From Deltaproteobacteria bacterium (GTDB lineage Bacteria; Desulfobacterota_B; Binatia; UBA9968): a stretch of DNA of 5,556 nt. Positions 1 to 5,201 of this stretch are shown here, one piece after another (positions within the stretch are counted from its first letter, which is position 1; each line of letters opens with the position of its first letter). The stretch spans positions 1 through 5,556 of the forward strand of contig JAUXIP010000164.1 of the NCBI GenBank assembly GCA_030620935.1, read 5' to 3'. The notes beneath the pieces were generated by a model. It searched no databases, had not been told where the DNA came from, and saw only the letters and a list, made by a program, of their open reading frames with translations. A program made the translations under genes and the position numbers.

Positions 1-700
1 GATCATCGGCCCCAATGGATCGGGGAAGACGACTTTGCTGAAGATACTCTCGATGGTTTTGGCCGGGCACGAAGGAGAGGTATTGCTGAACGGGAAGGAC
101 ATTCAAAGCTACGGACGAAAAGGGTTAAGCCGGCTGGTTGCCGTGGTCCCGCAAGAGAGCCAGGTGAGTTTTCCCTATACGGTCGGCGAAATCGTCTTGA
201 TGGGGAGGGCGAGCCTCCACGGGCCGTTTGCTTTGGATGGGAAGAGAGATTTAGAAGTAGCCGGAGAAAGCATGAGGCTGACCGAGACCCTCTCTTTTGC
301 CGACCGCTATCTCCACGAGCTGAGCGGCGGCGAGAAGCAACGCGTCATTATAGCCCGTGCCTTGGCTCAAGAACCGGACGCCCTATTGCTGGACGAGCCT
401 TCAACCTTTCTCGATATCAGGCATCAGCTCCAGATCCACGAGTTGGTATGGCGGCTGAATCACCAACGCGGGTTCACGGTCCTGTCTTCCCTGCACGATC
501 TCAATCTGGCCTCTCTTTTCTTTCCGCGTATCGTGATGCTCCGAGACGGACAAATCTATCGGGATGGGTCACCAAAGGATGTCCTGACAGAAGAGATCAT
601 CCAGGAAGTCTATGGGGTCAAAGTCCGAGTCCACATAGACGCCTCAGGGGAAAGGCCGCAAATCTTTTTGTCTTCTTCTCCCTCTGCTTCAGTTCGTTGA
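1..700 (+). CDS. ABC transporter ATP-binding protein, FecE/BtuD-like, 5'-truncated by the window edge
   Basis: Cytoplasmic ATPase subunit of an importer for iron-siderophore, haem or vitamin B12, which would hydrolyse ATP to drive a membrane permease fed by a periplasmic binding protein. The reading frame is open from base 2, giving 232 visible residues. Seen in order: Walker A GPNGSGKTT (residues 3-11), Q-loop VVPQES (Q51), the family-typical stretch VLMGR soon after it, signature LSGGE (107-111), Walker B LLLDEPS (D131, E132), D-loop with FLD, and H-loop SLHD (H165). The C-terminal YGVKVRVH segment is also typical of the FecE/BtuD/HmuV group. Family members run about 255-270 residues, so some 25-30 N-terminal residues lie before the window. 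An internal TTG at 35 cannot be the start because Walker A lies before it. The permease and binding-protein genes are not visible, so the substrate is undecided. It converges with the toxin gene on the other strand. No clear terminator was seen in the ~100 bases after the stop. Confidence 0.93.
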   Translation, partial: IIGPNGSGKTTLLKILSMVLAGHEGEVLLNGKDIQSYGRKGLSRLVAVVPQESQVSFPYTVGEIVLMGRASLHGPFALDGKRDLEVAGESMRLTETLSFADRYLHELSGGEKQRVIIARALAQEPDALLLDEPSTFLDIRHQLQIHELVWRLNHQRGFTVLSSLHDLNLASLFFPRIVMLRDGQIYRDGSPKDVLTEEIIQEVYGVKVRVHIDASGERPQIFLSSSPSASVR

Positions 701-807
701 AGGACTTAAGGCGACACTCAGGACCGATTCCAAAGACCTCCACCACCTTTTACTTTTTATGCAGACTCAAAAGCGAGAGTTTACCTATCTTCCCAGAGAC
801 GAGGCAG

Positions 808-1071
808 TTAGCCCTGTTGCTTGATGATTCGTTCATACTCATCATGAGGACCAATCCAAACCCATATAAAATCCGGTCCATCCTCGACTGCCAGGGCCCG
901 GTGATGAGGCCCAGCCCTTGCGGACCACAACTTGCCAACCTTTTTGAAGTGTAGCGATGGATGTCTGGGATTTTCTTTCAGGAGGTCGAAGCTTCTTCGG
1001 GCCACTCTCTGGATAGCTTCTGGAAGACGCGCGTAGGAAGTCCAGAAACGTTCCGTTGTGCGGTGCTTCAC
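808..1071 (-). CDS. RelE/ParE-superfamily toxin of a type II TA pair
   Basis: A small basic protein of 87 residues, likely a type II toxin. The layout matches the RelE/ParE/HigB-like fold: an N-terminal helical part (RFW..Y..LP..I, residues 8-20), then NPRHPSLHFKKVG (34-46), then WSAR and HRALAV beta strands (49-62), and the end WVWIGPHDEYERII (70-83). NPxHPSLxFKKV and IGxHDEY are characteristic of this subgroup. RelE members cleave mRNA on the ribosome and ParE members inhibit gyrase; the sequence alone does not tell which applies. The start is GTG, and its bases overlap the antitoxin's TGA stop as GTGA, so translation is probably coupled to the antitoxin. No strong Shine-Dalgarno is seen before the GTG. 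The gene appears intact. The ABC transporter gene converges on it from the left. Confidence 0.85.
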   Translation of the reverse strand: MKHRTTERFWTSYARLPEAIQRVARRSFDLLKENPRHPSLHFKKVGKLWSARAGPHHRALAVEDGPDFIWVWIGPHDEYERIIKQQG

Positions 1072-1268
1072 AGGTCTTTGAGAGTTCCCTTGGCTTTCTC
1101 GGCGAGCGCTTCACGCACCAGAAAATCAAGTCTTCCGGTCTCAGAGTCAGCTTCGACCTCCTTGTCCCACCTCTCCCAATCCTTTTCTGACAGCCACCGG
1201 ACGAGTTCGCTGAACTCCTCCTTGGGAAGGCTCTCGATTTCCGTTTTGAGCTGATCTACCTTCGACAT
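1068..1268 (-). CDS. Antitoxin partner of the RelE/ParE-type toxin
   Basis: A 66-residue, strongly acidic protein rich in Glu, Asp, Lys and Leu, predicted mostly helical. It carries LPKEEFSELVRWLSEKDWERW (residues 14-34 region) and ends with a LVREALAEKAKGTLKDL-like tail. The pattern SxxEFxELxxWxxExDWExWDxxIExD...GxLDxLxxEAL is that of small antitoxins encoded just before RelE/ParE toxins; the tail probably wraps the toxin. No ribbon-helix-helix or HTH domain is obvious, so DNA binding is uncertain. The ATG is preceded by a good purine-rich ribosome site (AAGGGGAA, about 1271-1278), which supports this start. It overlaps the downstream toxin by 4 bases and the two are surely one transcript. 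The function rests on the partner gene and the family-like pattern. Confidence 0.78.
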   Translation of the reverse strand: MSKVDQLKTEIESLPKEEFSELVRWLSEKDWERWDKEVEADSETGRLDFLVREALAEKAKGTLKDL

Positions 1269-1471
1269 GGTTCCCCTTTCTCACCCGACAATGCCCCCGG
1301 AACACTGAATTACCGGATCTTACGCTTGGCGCGGAGCAAGCCTTTTTCAAAAGCTCAGTATGCCACCCTTGCTCATCAAGCGCCACCCAGCAAAAGAGAG
1401 ATGACCGTCCAACCTCAGCCGACCCTAAGGGCACCGGCCTGAATCGCTTTGCTCGGCTTGACATTCAAGCT
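1269..1471. other. Gap between the SEC-C micro-ORF and the antitoxin gene
   Basis: About 200 bases with no supportable gene. An open frame on the minus strand from 1464 runs into the antitoxin gene in another frame, but its protein resembles no family I recognise and it is best read as chance. The antitoxin promoter must lie here or upstream, yet I see no convincing -35/-10 pair. A 5-base hairpin (1324-1328 with 1337-1341) followed by T5 is present on the plus strand but is too weak to call a terminator. Confidence 0.5.
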
Positions 1472-1564
1472 TCATGATCTGCCACAGCAACGCTTGTATT
1501 TCTTGCCACTTCCGCACGGACAGGGCGAATTGCGGCCAAGGCCCCGATGGAATTTATTGCTCAT
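1472..1564 (-). CDS. SEC-C motif micro-protein (30 aa), possibly a remnant
   Basis: A short ORF below usual gene-calling limits. It runs from an ATG at 1564 to a TGA at 1472-1474, with an in-frame TGA four codons before the ATG, so it is not the visible tail of a longer open frame. Residues 10-28 read [19 protein letters not shown], a near-perfect SEC-C motif (consensus [19 protein letters not shown]) with all four metal ligands: C15, C17, C26 and C27. In SecA and many other proteins this motif forms a C-terminal zinc-binding tail for protein or nucleic-acid contacts. Here only nine residues precede it. It lies 86 bases downstream of the HigA-like gene on the same strand. No good Shine-Dalgarno is seen. 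It may be a real micro-protein or the surviving tail of a decayed gene. The motif match is firm; expression is not established. Confidence 0.55.
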   Translation of the reverse strand: MSNKFHRGLGRNSPCPCGSGKKYKRCCGRS

Positions 1565-1650
1565 GTCGAGTTGTCAGTGGAACGTTGCGGGTACCGGCCC
1601 AGAGCGAACCGGCAAAGCCCGCTTGCGAAGGGTCCGTGTTCATACGCGGG

Positions 1651-1977
1651 TTAAGGCCCGACTTCTTGCGAGTCAGTTTGGGACCACGGTTTGATTTTTG
1701 CCAGCGTGGTACTTAAAGCACGCTCCGCGACTTCCGTGTCATGGGCCACCTGGGCACGCAGCCAGTAGCCGTTCGAGAGACCGAAAAACCGGCACAGACG
1801 CAAGTCGGTGTCGGCAGTAATGGCGCGTTTGCCGGCCACGATATTGCCGATACGCTGCGCCGGCACACCGATCTCCTTCGCTAGCCGGTACCGGCTGATC
1901 CCCATGGGCCTCAGAAATTCTTCCAGCAAGAGGTCACCGGGTGTTACGGGTTTGAGCTTACGCATTATCATTCTCAT
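1651..1977 (-). CDS. higA: HigA-family antitoxin (XRE HTH), apparently without HigB
   Basis: A DNA-binding antitoxin of 108 residues from the ATG at 1977; in-frame ATGs at 1971 and 1965 would give 106 or 104. Family members usually begin at about KLKPVTPGDLL, so any of the three is plausible. The core KPVTPGDLLLEEFLRPMG (residues 9-26) is the HigA/VapI signature. The HTH covers about residues 28-51 (SRYRLAKEIGVP, then RIGNIVAGKR). ITADTDLRLCRFFGLSNGYWL (53-73) follows. HigA normally neutralises HigB, an mRNA interferase encoded immediately upstream, and represses the shared promoter. Here no HigB-like ORF lies between this gene and vapC, and none follows it. A promoter with TTGACA sits directly upstream and an inverted repeat spans the start, which fits self-repression. 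The length and motifs look intact, so it is a solitary antitoxin or a stand-alone regulator. Confidence 0.88.
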   Translation of the reverse strand: MRMIMRKLKPVTPGDLLLEEFLRPMGISRYRLAKEIGVPAQRIGNIVAGKRAITADTDLRLCRFFGLSNGYWLRAQVAHDTEVAERALSTTLAKIKPWSQTDSQEVGP

Positions 1978-1992
1978 TTTTAAACGATAATG
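1963..1992. promoter_or_regulatory. Inverted repeat over the higA start, candidate operator
   Basis: CATTATC (1963-1969) and GATAATG (1986-1992) form a perfect 7-base inverted repeat with a 16-base spacer. It covers the predicted transcription start and all three candidate ATG codons of higA. HTH antitoxins of this family typically repress their own promoters by binding inverted repeats here, so this is the best operator candidate. No direct evidence of binding exists in the sequence. Confidence 0.4.
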
Positions 1993-1995
1993 GAG

Positions 1996-2024
1996 ATTCT
2001 CCTGCCTTTCCAAGGGCTTGTCAA
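1996..2024 (-). promoter_or_regulatory. Candidate sigma70-type promoter of higA
   Basis: On the minus strand a perfect -35 TTGACA (2019-2024) is followed by a 17-base spacer and GAGAAT (1996-2001; 4 of 6 matches to TATAAT). Transcription would begin near 1988-1990, leaving a leader of only about 11-13 bases before the ATG at 1977. A nearby AGGAG (1999-2003) lies inside the -10 region and 21 bases from the ATG, so it is unlikely to act as the ribosome site. The mRNA would be nearly leaderless. This is an inference from spacing and consensus only. Confidence 0.5.
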
Positions 2025-2072
2025 GGATGGCTGGCTTTGTTTACGGCTGTGAAAGGCCGCCCCAATGGTCTG

Positions 2073-2087
2073 CATAATCCCATTATG
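2073..2087. repeat. Short palindrome upstream of higA
   Basis: CATAAT (2073-2078) and ATTATG (2082-2087) are perfect inverted 6-base arms around CCC. It lies about 95 bases upstream of the higA start, in the 2014-2179 stretch between higA and vapC that holds no recognisable gene. The motif CCATTAT recurs near the higA start on the opposite strand (CCATTATC, 1986-1993), so it could be a second binding site. It may also be chance. Confidence 0.25.
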
Positions 2088-2179
2088 GCTGCTACGGATC
2101 GTTAGACAACTTTCTTGAAACCGCGTCCTAAAAATTTTCATCCTCCTCCGCATCCATAGGATTATCTCTCAACCAAGCT

Positions 2180-2536
2180 TCACTCCAAAATGCCTAAGAC
2201 AGATGCTGCTTTCTCCAGTGGCTTGTCGAAGGTCCAAAGACTGCAGCCGGTGAGAAGCGCGGAGGCCGCGAGGTGTGCGTCGATCCACCCCAAACCTCGA
2301 CCGTGTAAGCGGCGCTCCTCTAAGAGGTGCAACGCCTCCTCGTGTTCCGCTACCTGCGCTTGAGGCAAAGCCTTTAACAGCCTCAGTACTTCCTGTCGGT
2401 TTCGCAAGGTCCCGCAAGCCAACTCGCCTATAACGAACGGGTGGCAGAACACCCGTTCCTCATCAAGCAAAGACCTCAGCCGGTCACTTCCTTTGCGAAG
2501 GTGCTGAACCCAGACCGACGTGTCAACCAAAATCAT
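2180..2536 (-). CDS. vapC: VapC-type PIN-domain ribonuclease toxin
   Basis: A 118-residue single-domain PIN protein. It begins MILVDTSVWVQHL, placing the first metal-binding Asp at D5. The other acidic ligands of the PIN active site are E38 (in GELACG), D86 (in GWIDAHLAASA) and D104 (in LWTFDKPL), so the quartet is complete. VapC toxins are Mg2+-dependent endoribonucleases that cut tRNA or rRNA and arrest translation; the target here is unknown. The ATG lies in the ATGA overlap with the stop of the RHH antitoxin gene, so translation is coupled, and no separate ribosome site is seen. The length is normal for the short VapC group (about 115-135). The next gene downstream is higA, after 202 bases that carry higA's own promoter. 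Confidence 0.93.
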   Translation of the reverse strand: MILVDTSVWVQHLRKGSDRLRSLLDEERVFCHPFVIGELACGTLRNRQEVLRLLKALPQAQVAEHEEALHLLEERRLHGRGLGWIDAHLAASALLTGCSLWTFDKPLEKAASVLGILE

Positions 2537-2733
2537 GCCGCGCGGCCGGGACGTCGTCTTCGGATAGGCCGGAGCCCCTTCTCAGTCCCTCCGAGCTCCG
2601 CTAAGCGGCGAGCGCTCGCCCTAGCAATCAGAGCTTCCAATCCCAGGCGCACAAGCGAGGTTTTTTCCTTAACTCCCGTCAGCTTGGCCGCCTGACGTAA
2701 AAGAGAATCCTCGATATTCAGCGTCGTTCTCAT
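2533..2733 (-). CDS. vapB: VapB-type ribbon-helix-helix antitoxin
   Basis: A 66-residue antitoxin that binds VapC and represses the vapBC promoter. The N-terminal half is a ribbon-helix-helix: strand MRTTLNI, helix EDSLLRQAAKLTG, turn VKEKTSL, helix VRLGLEALIARASARRLAELGG. The C-terminal tail (about 49-66, with LRPIRRRRPG) matches the flexible toxin-binding tail of the family. The start was chosen at the ATG of MRTTLNI (2731-2733) because related proteins begin at exactly this strand; an ATG two codons earlier (2737-2739) and a TTG at 2740-2742 are alternatives. No Shine-Dalgarno is visible, so the message may be leaderless or near-leaderless. The stop overlaps the vapC ATG by 4 bases. It lies 57 bases after acyl-CoA dehydrogenase 1, on the same strand, so read-through from that operon is possible. 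Confidence 0.9.
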   Translation of the reverse strand: MRTTLNIEDSLLRQAAKLTGVKEKTSLVRLGLEALIARASARRLAELGGTEKGLRPIRRRRPGRAA

Positions 2734-2769
2734 ATGCATCAAGATGTACTAGTCATGCATACAAGTCAA
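2734..2769 (-). promoter_or_regulatory. vapBC promoter/operator candidate with direct repeat
   Basis: Read on the minus strand, CTTGTATGCAT (2755-2765) and CTTGATGCAT (2734-2743) form a direct repeat with one base of difference in length and a period of about 21-22 bases, two turns of the helix. The second copy touches the vapB start. RHH antitoxins bind as paired dimers to such sites. A -35-like TTGACT (2764-2769) overlaps the first copy. The best -10-like TACATC sits at a short 15-base spacing, so the promoter call is weak and the repeat is the firmer part. Confidence 0.4.
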
Positions 2770-2790
2770 GCTTGGTACTCTCTCCCGCTT

Positions 2791-3942
2791 TCACCGATTT
2801 GCCTTCCGGTAGCCCAAGGCATCCTGGGCGATGATGAGCTTCTGGATGTTAGAGGAGCCTTCAACGATCTGGTAGGACTTGGCGTCGCGGTAGTAGCGCT
2901 CGACCGGGAATTCGGTGGAATAACCGTACGCGCCGAGGATTTTCATAGCAGCGTCTGCAGCGAAGGCTGCTGCTTCAGCGGCAATGTACTTTGCAATCGA
3001 AACTTCAAGATTGTTGGGTTGGTTTTGGTCGGCCAACCATGCGGCGCGGTAGACGAGCAGGCGCGCGGCTTCTTCGTGCACGACCATTTGGGCGATGAGA
3101 TCCTGATTCATCTGAAATTGGCCGATCTTCTGGCCGAACTGTTCTCTCTGATTGCAATAGTTCACTGCTGCTTCGCGTGCTGCCCGCGCTAACCCCAGCG
3201 CGCCAGCAGCGCAGCTCAGGCGTGTTTGGTTGAGCTGCCACATGCAGATTTTAAATCCTTCGCCCTCTTTGCCGAGCAGATTCTCCGCTGAGAGCGGATA
3301 GTTCTCAAAGGTCAGTTCGCCGATCGGCGAGGCGTGGGCGCCGAGCGTGTCAATCGACCGGCGGCTGAGCCCCGGCTGTTTAAAATCGGTATAAAAGGCG
3401 GAGATACCGCGATGCTTTTGTTTCTTGTCCGTGTAGGCATAAACCAGTCCGCCGTCGGCAACGGTCGCGTTGGATATCCAGATCTTGGTTCCGCTCAGCT
3501 GGTATCCGCTGTCTTTGCGCGTGGCCGTGGCCCGCATCGCGGCTACGTCCGAACCTGCGTCCGGCTCTGTGATGGCAAAACAGCTGACCATTTCTCCCCG
3601 TAGCAGCGGCGGTATCCACTTTCTTTTCTGTTCTTCGTTGCCGAATCGGAGCAGTGCCAGGGCCGGTCCCACCTGCATGTTGATGATGACCCGCATGGCG
3701 CTATGAACCCGAGCGATCTCCTCGGTGACGAGCGCCATGGCGAGAAAGCCAAGACCGTTTCCGCCATATTCTTCCGGGATCACACAACCATAGAACCCCA
3801 GCTCGCCCATTTTTTGAACCAGATCTTTGCGGAAGGTGTGCTCGCGGTCATCTTTCGCAGCGCTCGGCGCGATTTCCTTTTCGGCAAACTCGCGGGCTAG
3901 ATCACGAACCACAACTAGTTCCTCTGATAAATCAAAGTCCAT
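2791..3942 (-). CDS. Acyl-CoA dehydrogenase 1
   Basis: A cytoplasmic FAD flavoenzyme of 383 residues that would oxidise an acyl-CoA to the 2,3-enoyl-CoA and pass electrons to electron-transfer flavoprotein. It is full length for the family. Seen: an N-terminal helical domain (1-120), the FAD/substrate signature FAITEPDAGSD (122-132), WISNA in the beta domain (155-159), and a C-terminal helical domain with QREQFG (265-270). The catalytic base is predicted at E361 in VEGSSNIQK, the position used by medium- and short-chain enzymes. The ATG has a good ribosome site (GAGAGGGA, 3946-3953). It is the last gene of the crotonase-dehydrogenase operon, 95 bases after dehydrogenase 2. Substrate is not readable: short-chain, branched, glutaryl-like or alicyclic acyl-CoA are all possible. 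No terminator was found before vapB. Confidence 0.92.
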   Translation of the reverse strand: MDFDLSEELVVVRDLAREFAEKEIAPSAAKDDREHTFRKDLVQKMGELGFYGCVIPEEYGGNGLGFLAMALVTEEIARVHSAMRVIINMQVGPALALLRFGNEEQKRKWIPPLLRGEMVSCFAITEPDAGSDVAAMRATATRKDSGYQLSGTKIWISNATVADGGLVYAYTDKKQKHRGISAFYTDFKQPGLSRRSIDTLGAHASPIGELTFENYPLSAENLLGKEGEGFKICMWQLNQTRLSCAAGALGLARAAREAAVNYCNQREQFGQKIGQFQMNQDLIAQMVVHEEAARLLVYRAAWLADQNQPNNLEVSIAKYIAAEAAAFAADAAMKILGAYGYSTEFPVERYYRDAKSYQIVEGSSNIQKLIIAQDALGYRKANR

Positions 3943-3962
3943 AGTTCCCTCTCGGCATAGCG

Positions 3963-4043
3963 TTTTTAGTTCTTAGTTTTAAGTTTTGAGTGGACTGACT
4001 ATCTTCTCTTAAGAACTTAGAACCAAGAATTCAAAACTCAAAA
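3963..4043. repeat. Two opposed arrays of a 7-base repeat between the dehydrogenase genes
   Basis: On the plus strand four in-phase heptads of the form TTYTNAG occur at 3963-3990: TTTTTAG, TTCTTAG, TTTTAAG and TTTTGAG. After an 18-base centre, five heptads of the reverse-complement form CTNARAA occur at 4009-4043: TTAAGAA, CTTAGAA, CCAAGAA, TTCAAAA and CTCAAAA. Most depart from consensus at no more than one base. The right array runs over the stop codon (4038-4040) of dehydrogenase 2. Short degenerate heptanucleotide arrays are known in some bacterial genomes (for example cyanobacterial STRR elements), but this sequence is different and its origin is unknown. Confidence 0.8.
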
Positions 4044-4047
4044 CTTA
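3980..4047 (-). promoter_or_regulatory. 12-bp inverted repeat / potential hairpin in the operon gap
   Basis: TAAGTTTTGAGT (3980-3991) and ACTCAAAACTTA (4036-4047) are perfectly complementary, separated by 44 bases. It arises from the opposed heptad arrays. In the operon mRNA it would place an AU-rich stem at the stop codon of dehydrogenase 2 and before the ribosome site of dehydrogenase 1. It has no GC-rich stem plus U-run, so it is not a classical terminator. A role in mRNA processing or relative expression is possible but unproved. Confidence 0.4.
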
Positions 4048-5186
4048 TTTTTTAACAGGCTTCGCGCAATCACGAGTTTTTGGATCTCCGAGGTCCCTTC
4101 ATAGATTCTCAAGGCACGGACGTCACGGTAAAGCCGTTCCACCACCGCTCCTACCACAACACCTTTCCCGCCATGGATCTGCAGTGCCTGATCCACGATT
4201 CTCTGCGCCGCTTCGGTGGCGAAGAGTTTGGCCATGGAAGACTTCTGTTTGAGACCTTCTTTACCGCAGTCATGCATCCACGCGGCCTGATAGACGAGCA
4301 GACGGGAGGCTTCAAGCTCCGTAGCCATATCGGCGAGCTTAAACTGCGTTGCCTGGAACTCAGCCAGCGCCCGGCCAAACTGCCGCCTGCTTTGACTGTA
4401 ACGAATCGCTTCTTCCAGAGCCCTTTGAGCCAATCCCACTGCTGCCGCACCGACCGTACAGCGAAGAGTATCCAGCGTGCTCAGGGCGATTTTCAGTCCG
4501 TCTCCCTCCTGGCCCAGGAGCTGGGTTGAAGGAACTCGACAATCTTCGAAGGCAACGACTCCGATTGGATGGGGCGAAATAACGGCAGTTTTCTCCTTAA
4601 GAACGAAACCGGGAGTGTCCGCTTCCACGATAAACGCGCTGATCCCTTTGGCTTTCTTCTCGGGGTCTGTCGAGGCAAAGACAACGTAGGTCTGGGCGAT
4701 CCCGGCGTTCGAGATAAGACACTTCACTCCCGTGAGACAATACTCCTTCCCGCGCTTGAGAGCCCGGGTTTCCATCGAGGAGGGATCGGAGCCGGCATTG
4801 GGCTCGGTCAGGGCGAAGGCGGCAATGGCTTCGCCTGTGGCCACGGCAGGCAGGTAGTGCTTCTTTTGTTCTTCAGTCCCGGAAAGGGTAATCGGGTAGC
4901 TGCCCAGGGCCTGTATGGACAACATCGTATCAGCCAGAGAGAAGCCTCGTGCCAGTTCTTCTCGAATCAGGCAGAGGTCGCGCGCTTGCACCTGATCTCG
5001 AACTCCGCCGAATCTCTTGGGAACTACATAAGCCAGGAATCCTGCCTTGCCGAGCCGGCGTACGAGAGACAAAGCCTCTTTTTCAACCTCTGCCTCTGGT
5101 TGAGCAGCGGCAAGTAGATTTTTCTCCACCCACGAGCGTATCTGACTACGCAACTTTAAGTGTTCTGGTCCAAGAAAAGTATCCAT
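4038..5186 (-). CDS. Acyl-CoA dehydrogenase 2
   Basis: A second FAD-dependent acyl-CoA dehydrogenase, 382 residues and full length. Seen: the N-terminal helical domain, the signature FALTEPNAGSD (124-134), the beta domain with CLISNAG (156-162) and GISAFIVE (181-188), QSRRQFG (265-271) in the C-terminal helical domain, and the predicted catalytic base E363 in IYEGTSEIQK. It is clearly diverged from dehydrogenase 1, for example in the region before TEPNAGSD and in the segment after GISAF, so the two are likely to act on different substrates or steps and do not look like a recent duplication. The ATG lies 15 bases after the crotonase stop with a G-rich ribosome site (GGGGAT, about 5192-5197), marking a tight operon. 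Its last codons (KNKF) and stop fall inside the heptad repeat, so the native C-terminus may have been altered by the array. The substrate is not known. Confidence 0.92.
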   Translation of the reverse strand: MDTFLGPEHLKLRSQIRSWVEKNLLAAAQPEAEVEKEALSLVRRLGKAGFLAYVVPKRFGGVRDQVQARDLCLIREELARGFSLADTMLSIQALGSYPITLSGTEEQKKHYLPAVATGEAIAAFALTEPNAGSDPSSMETRALKRGKEYCLTGVKCLISNAGIAQTYVVFASTDPEKKAKGISAFIVEADTPGFVLKEKTAVISPHPIGVVAFEDCRVPSTQLLGQEGDGLKIALSTLDTLRCTVGAAAVGLAQRALEEAIRYSQSRRQFGRALAEFQATQFKLADMATELEASRLLVYQAAWMHDCGKEGLKQKSSMAKLFATEAAQRIVDQALQIHGGKGVVVGAVVERLYRDVRALRIYEGTSEIQKLVIARSLLKNKF

Positions 5187-5201
5187 GTCCCATCCCCATC
5201 T

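Noticed and set aside
448..954. 168-codon plus-strand ORF overlapping the ABC transporter gene and the toxin gene
   Set aside because: It is in another frame of a well-supported ABC ATPase and antisense to the toxin; its translation has no family features.
1324..1347. GCTTG/CAAGC hairpin followed by TTTTT as a plus-strand terminator
   Set aside because: The stem is only 5 base pairs with an 8-base loop, and no plus-strand gene ends nearby.
1147..1464. 105-codon minus-strand ORF upstream of and across the antitoxin gene
   Set aside because: It overlaps the antitoxin in a different frame and is rich in Arg, Ser and Gly without recognisable motifs; it looks like a chance open frame.
1449..1716. 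Two plus-strand ORFs of about 80 codons antisense to the SEC-C ORF and the higA end
   Set aside because: Both are antisense to better-supported features and show no domain; the Cys residues in one are antisense shadows of the SEC-C region.
1957..1975. Fur-box-like GAGAATGATAAT on the minus strand near the higA start
   Set aside because: About 13 of 19 bases match the Fur consensus, but one half of the palindrome is poor, and it lies inside the higA start region with no iron gene downstream. The inverted repeat is explained as well by HigA self-control.
1980..2141. A 53-codon minus-strand ORF directly before higA, with GGAGGAGG touching its ATG, as a possible higB
   Set aside because: The purine run has no spacing from the ATG, the ORF is much shorter than HigB (about 90 residues), and the translation shows none of the HigB strand motifs. 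At most it could be a heavily decayed trace.
2132..2200. A short minus-strand reading ending MDAEEDENF after vapC, as an antitoxin tail
   Set aside because: Only about 20 codons are open, it overlaps the vapC end in another frame, and no family match is recognised.
2767..2774. CAAGCTTG palindrome after dehydrogenase 1 as a terminator
   Set aside because: It is an 8-base palindrome with no loop and no T-run, so it cannot form a useful terminator hairpin.
2734..3192. 152-codon plus-strand ORF antisense to acyl-CoA dehydrogenase 1
   Set aside because: It is the mirror frame of a full-length enzyme with intact signatures, and has no motif of its own.
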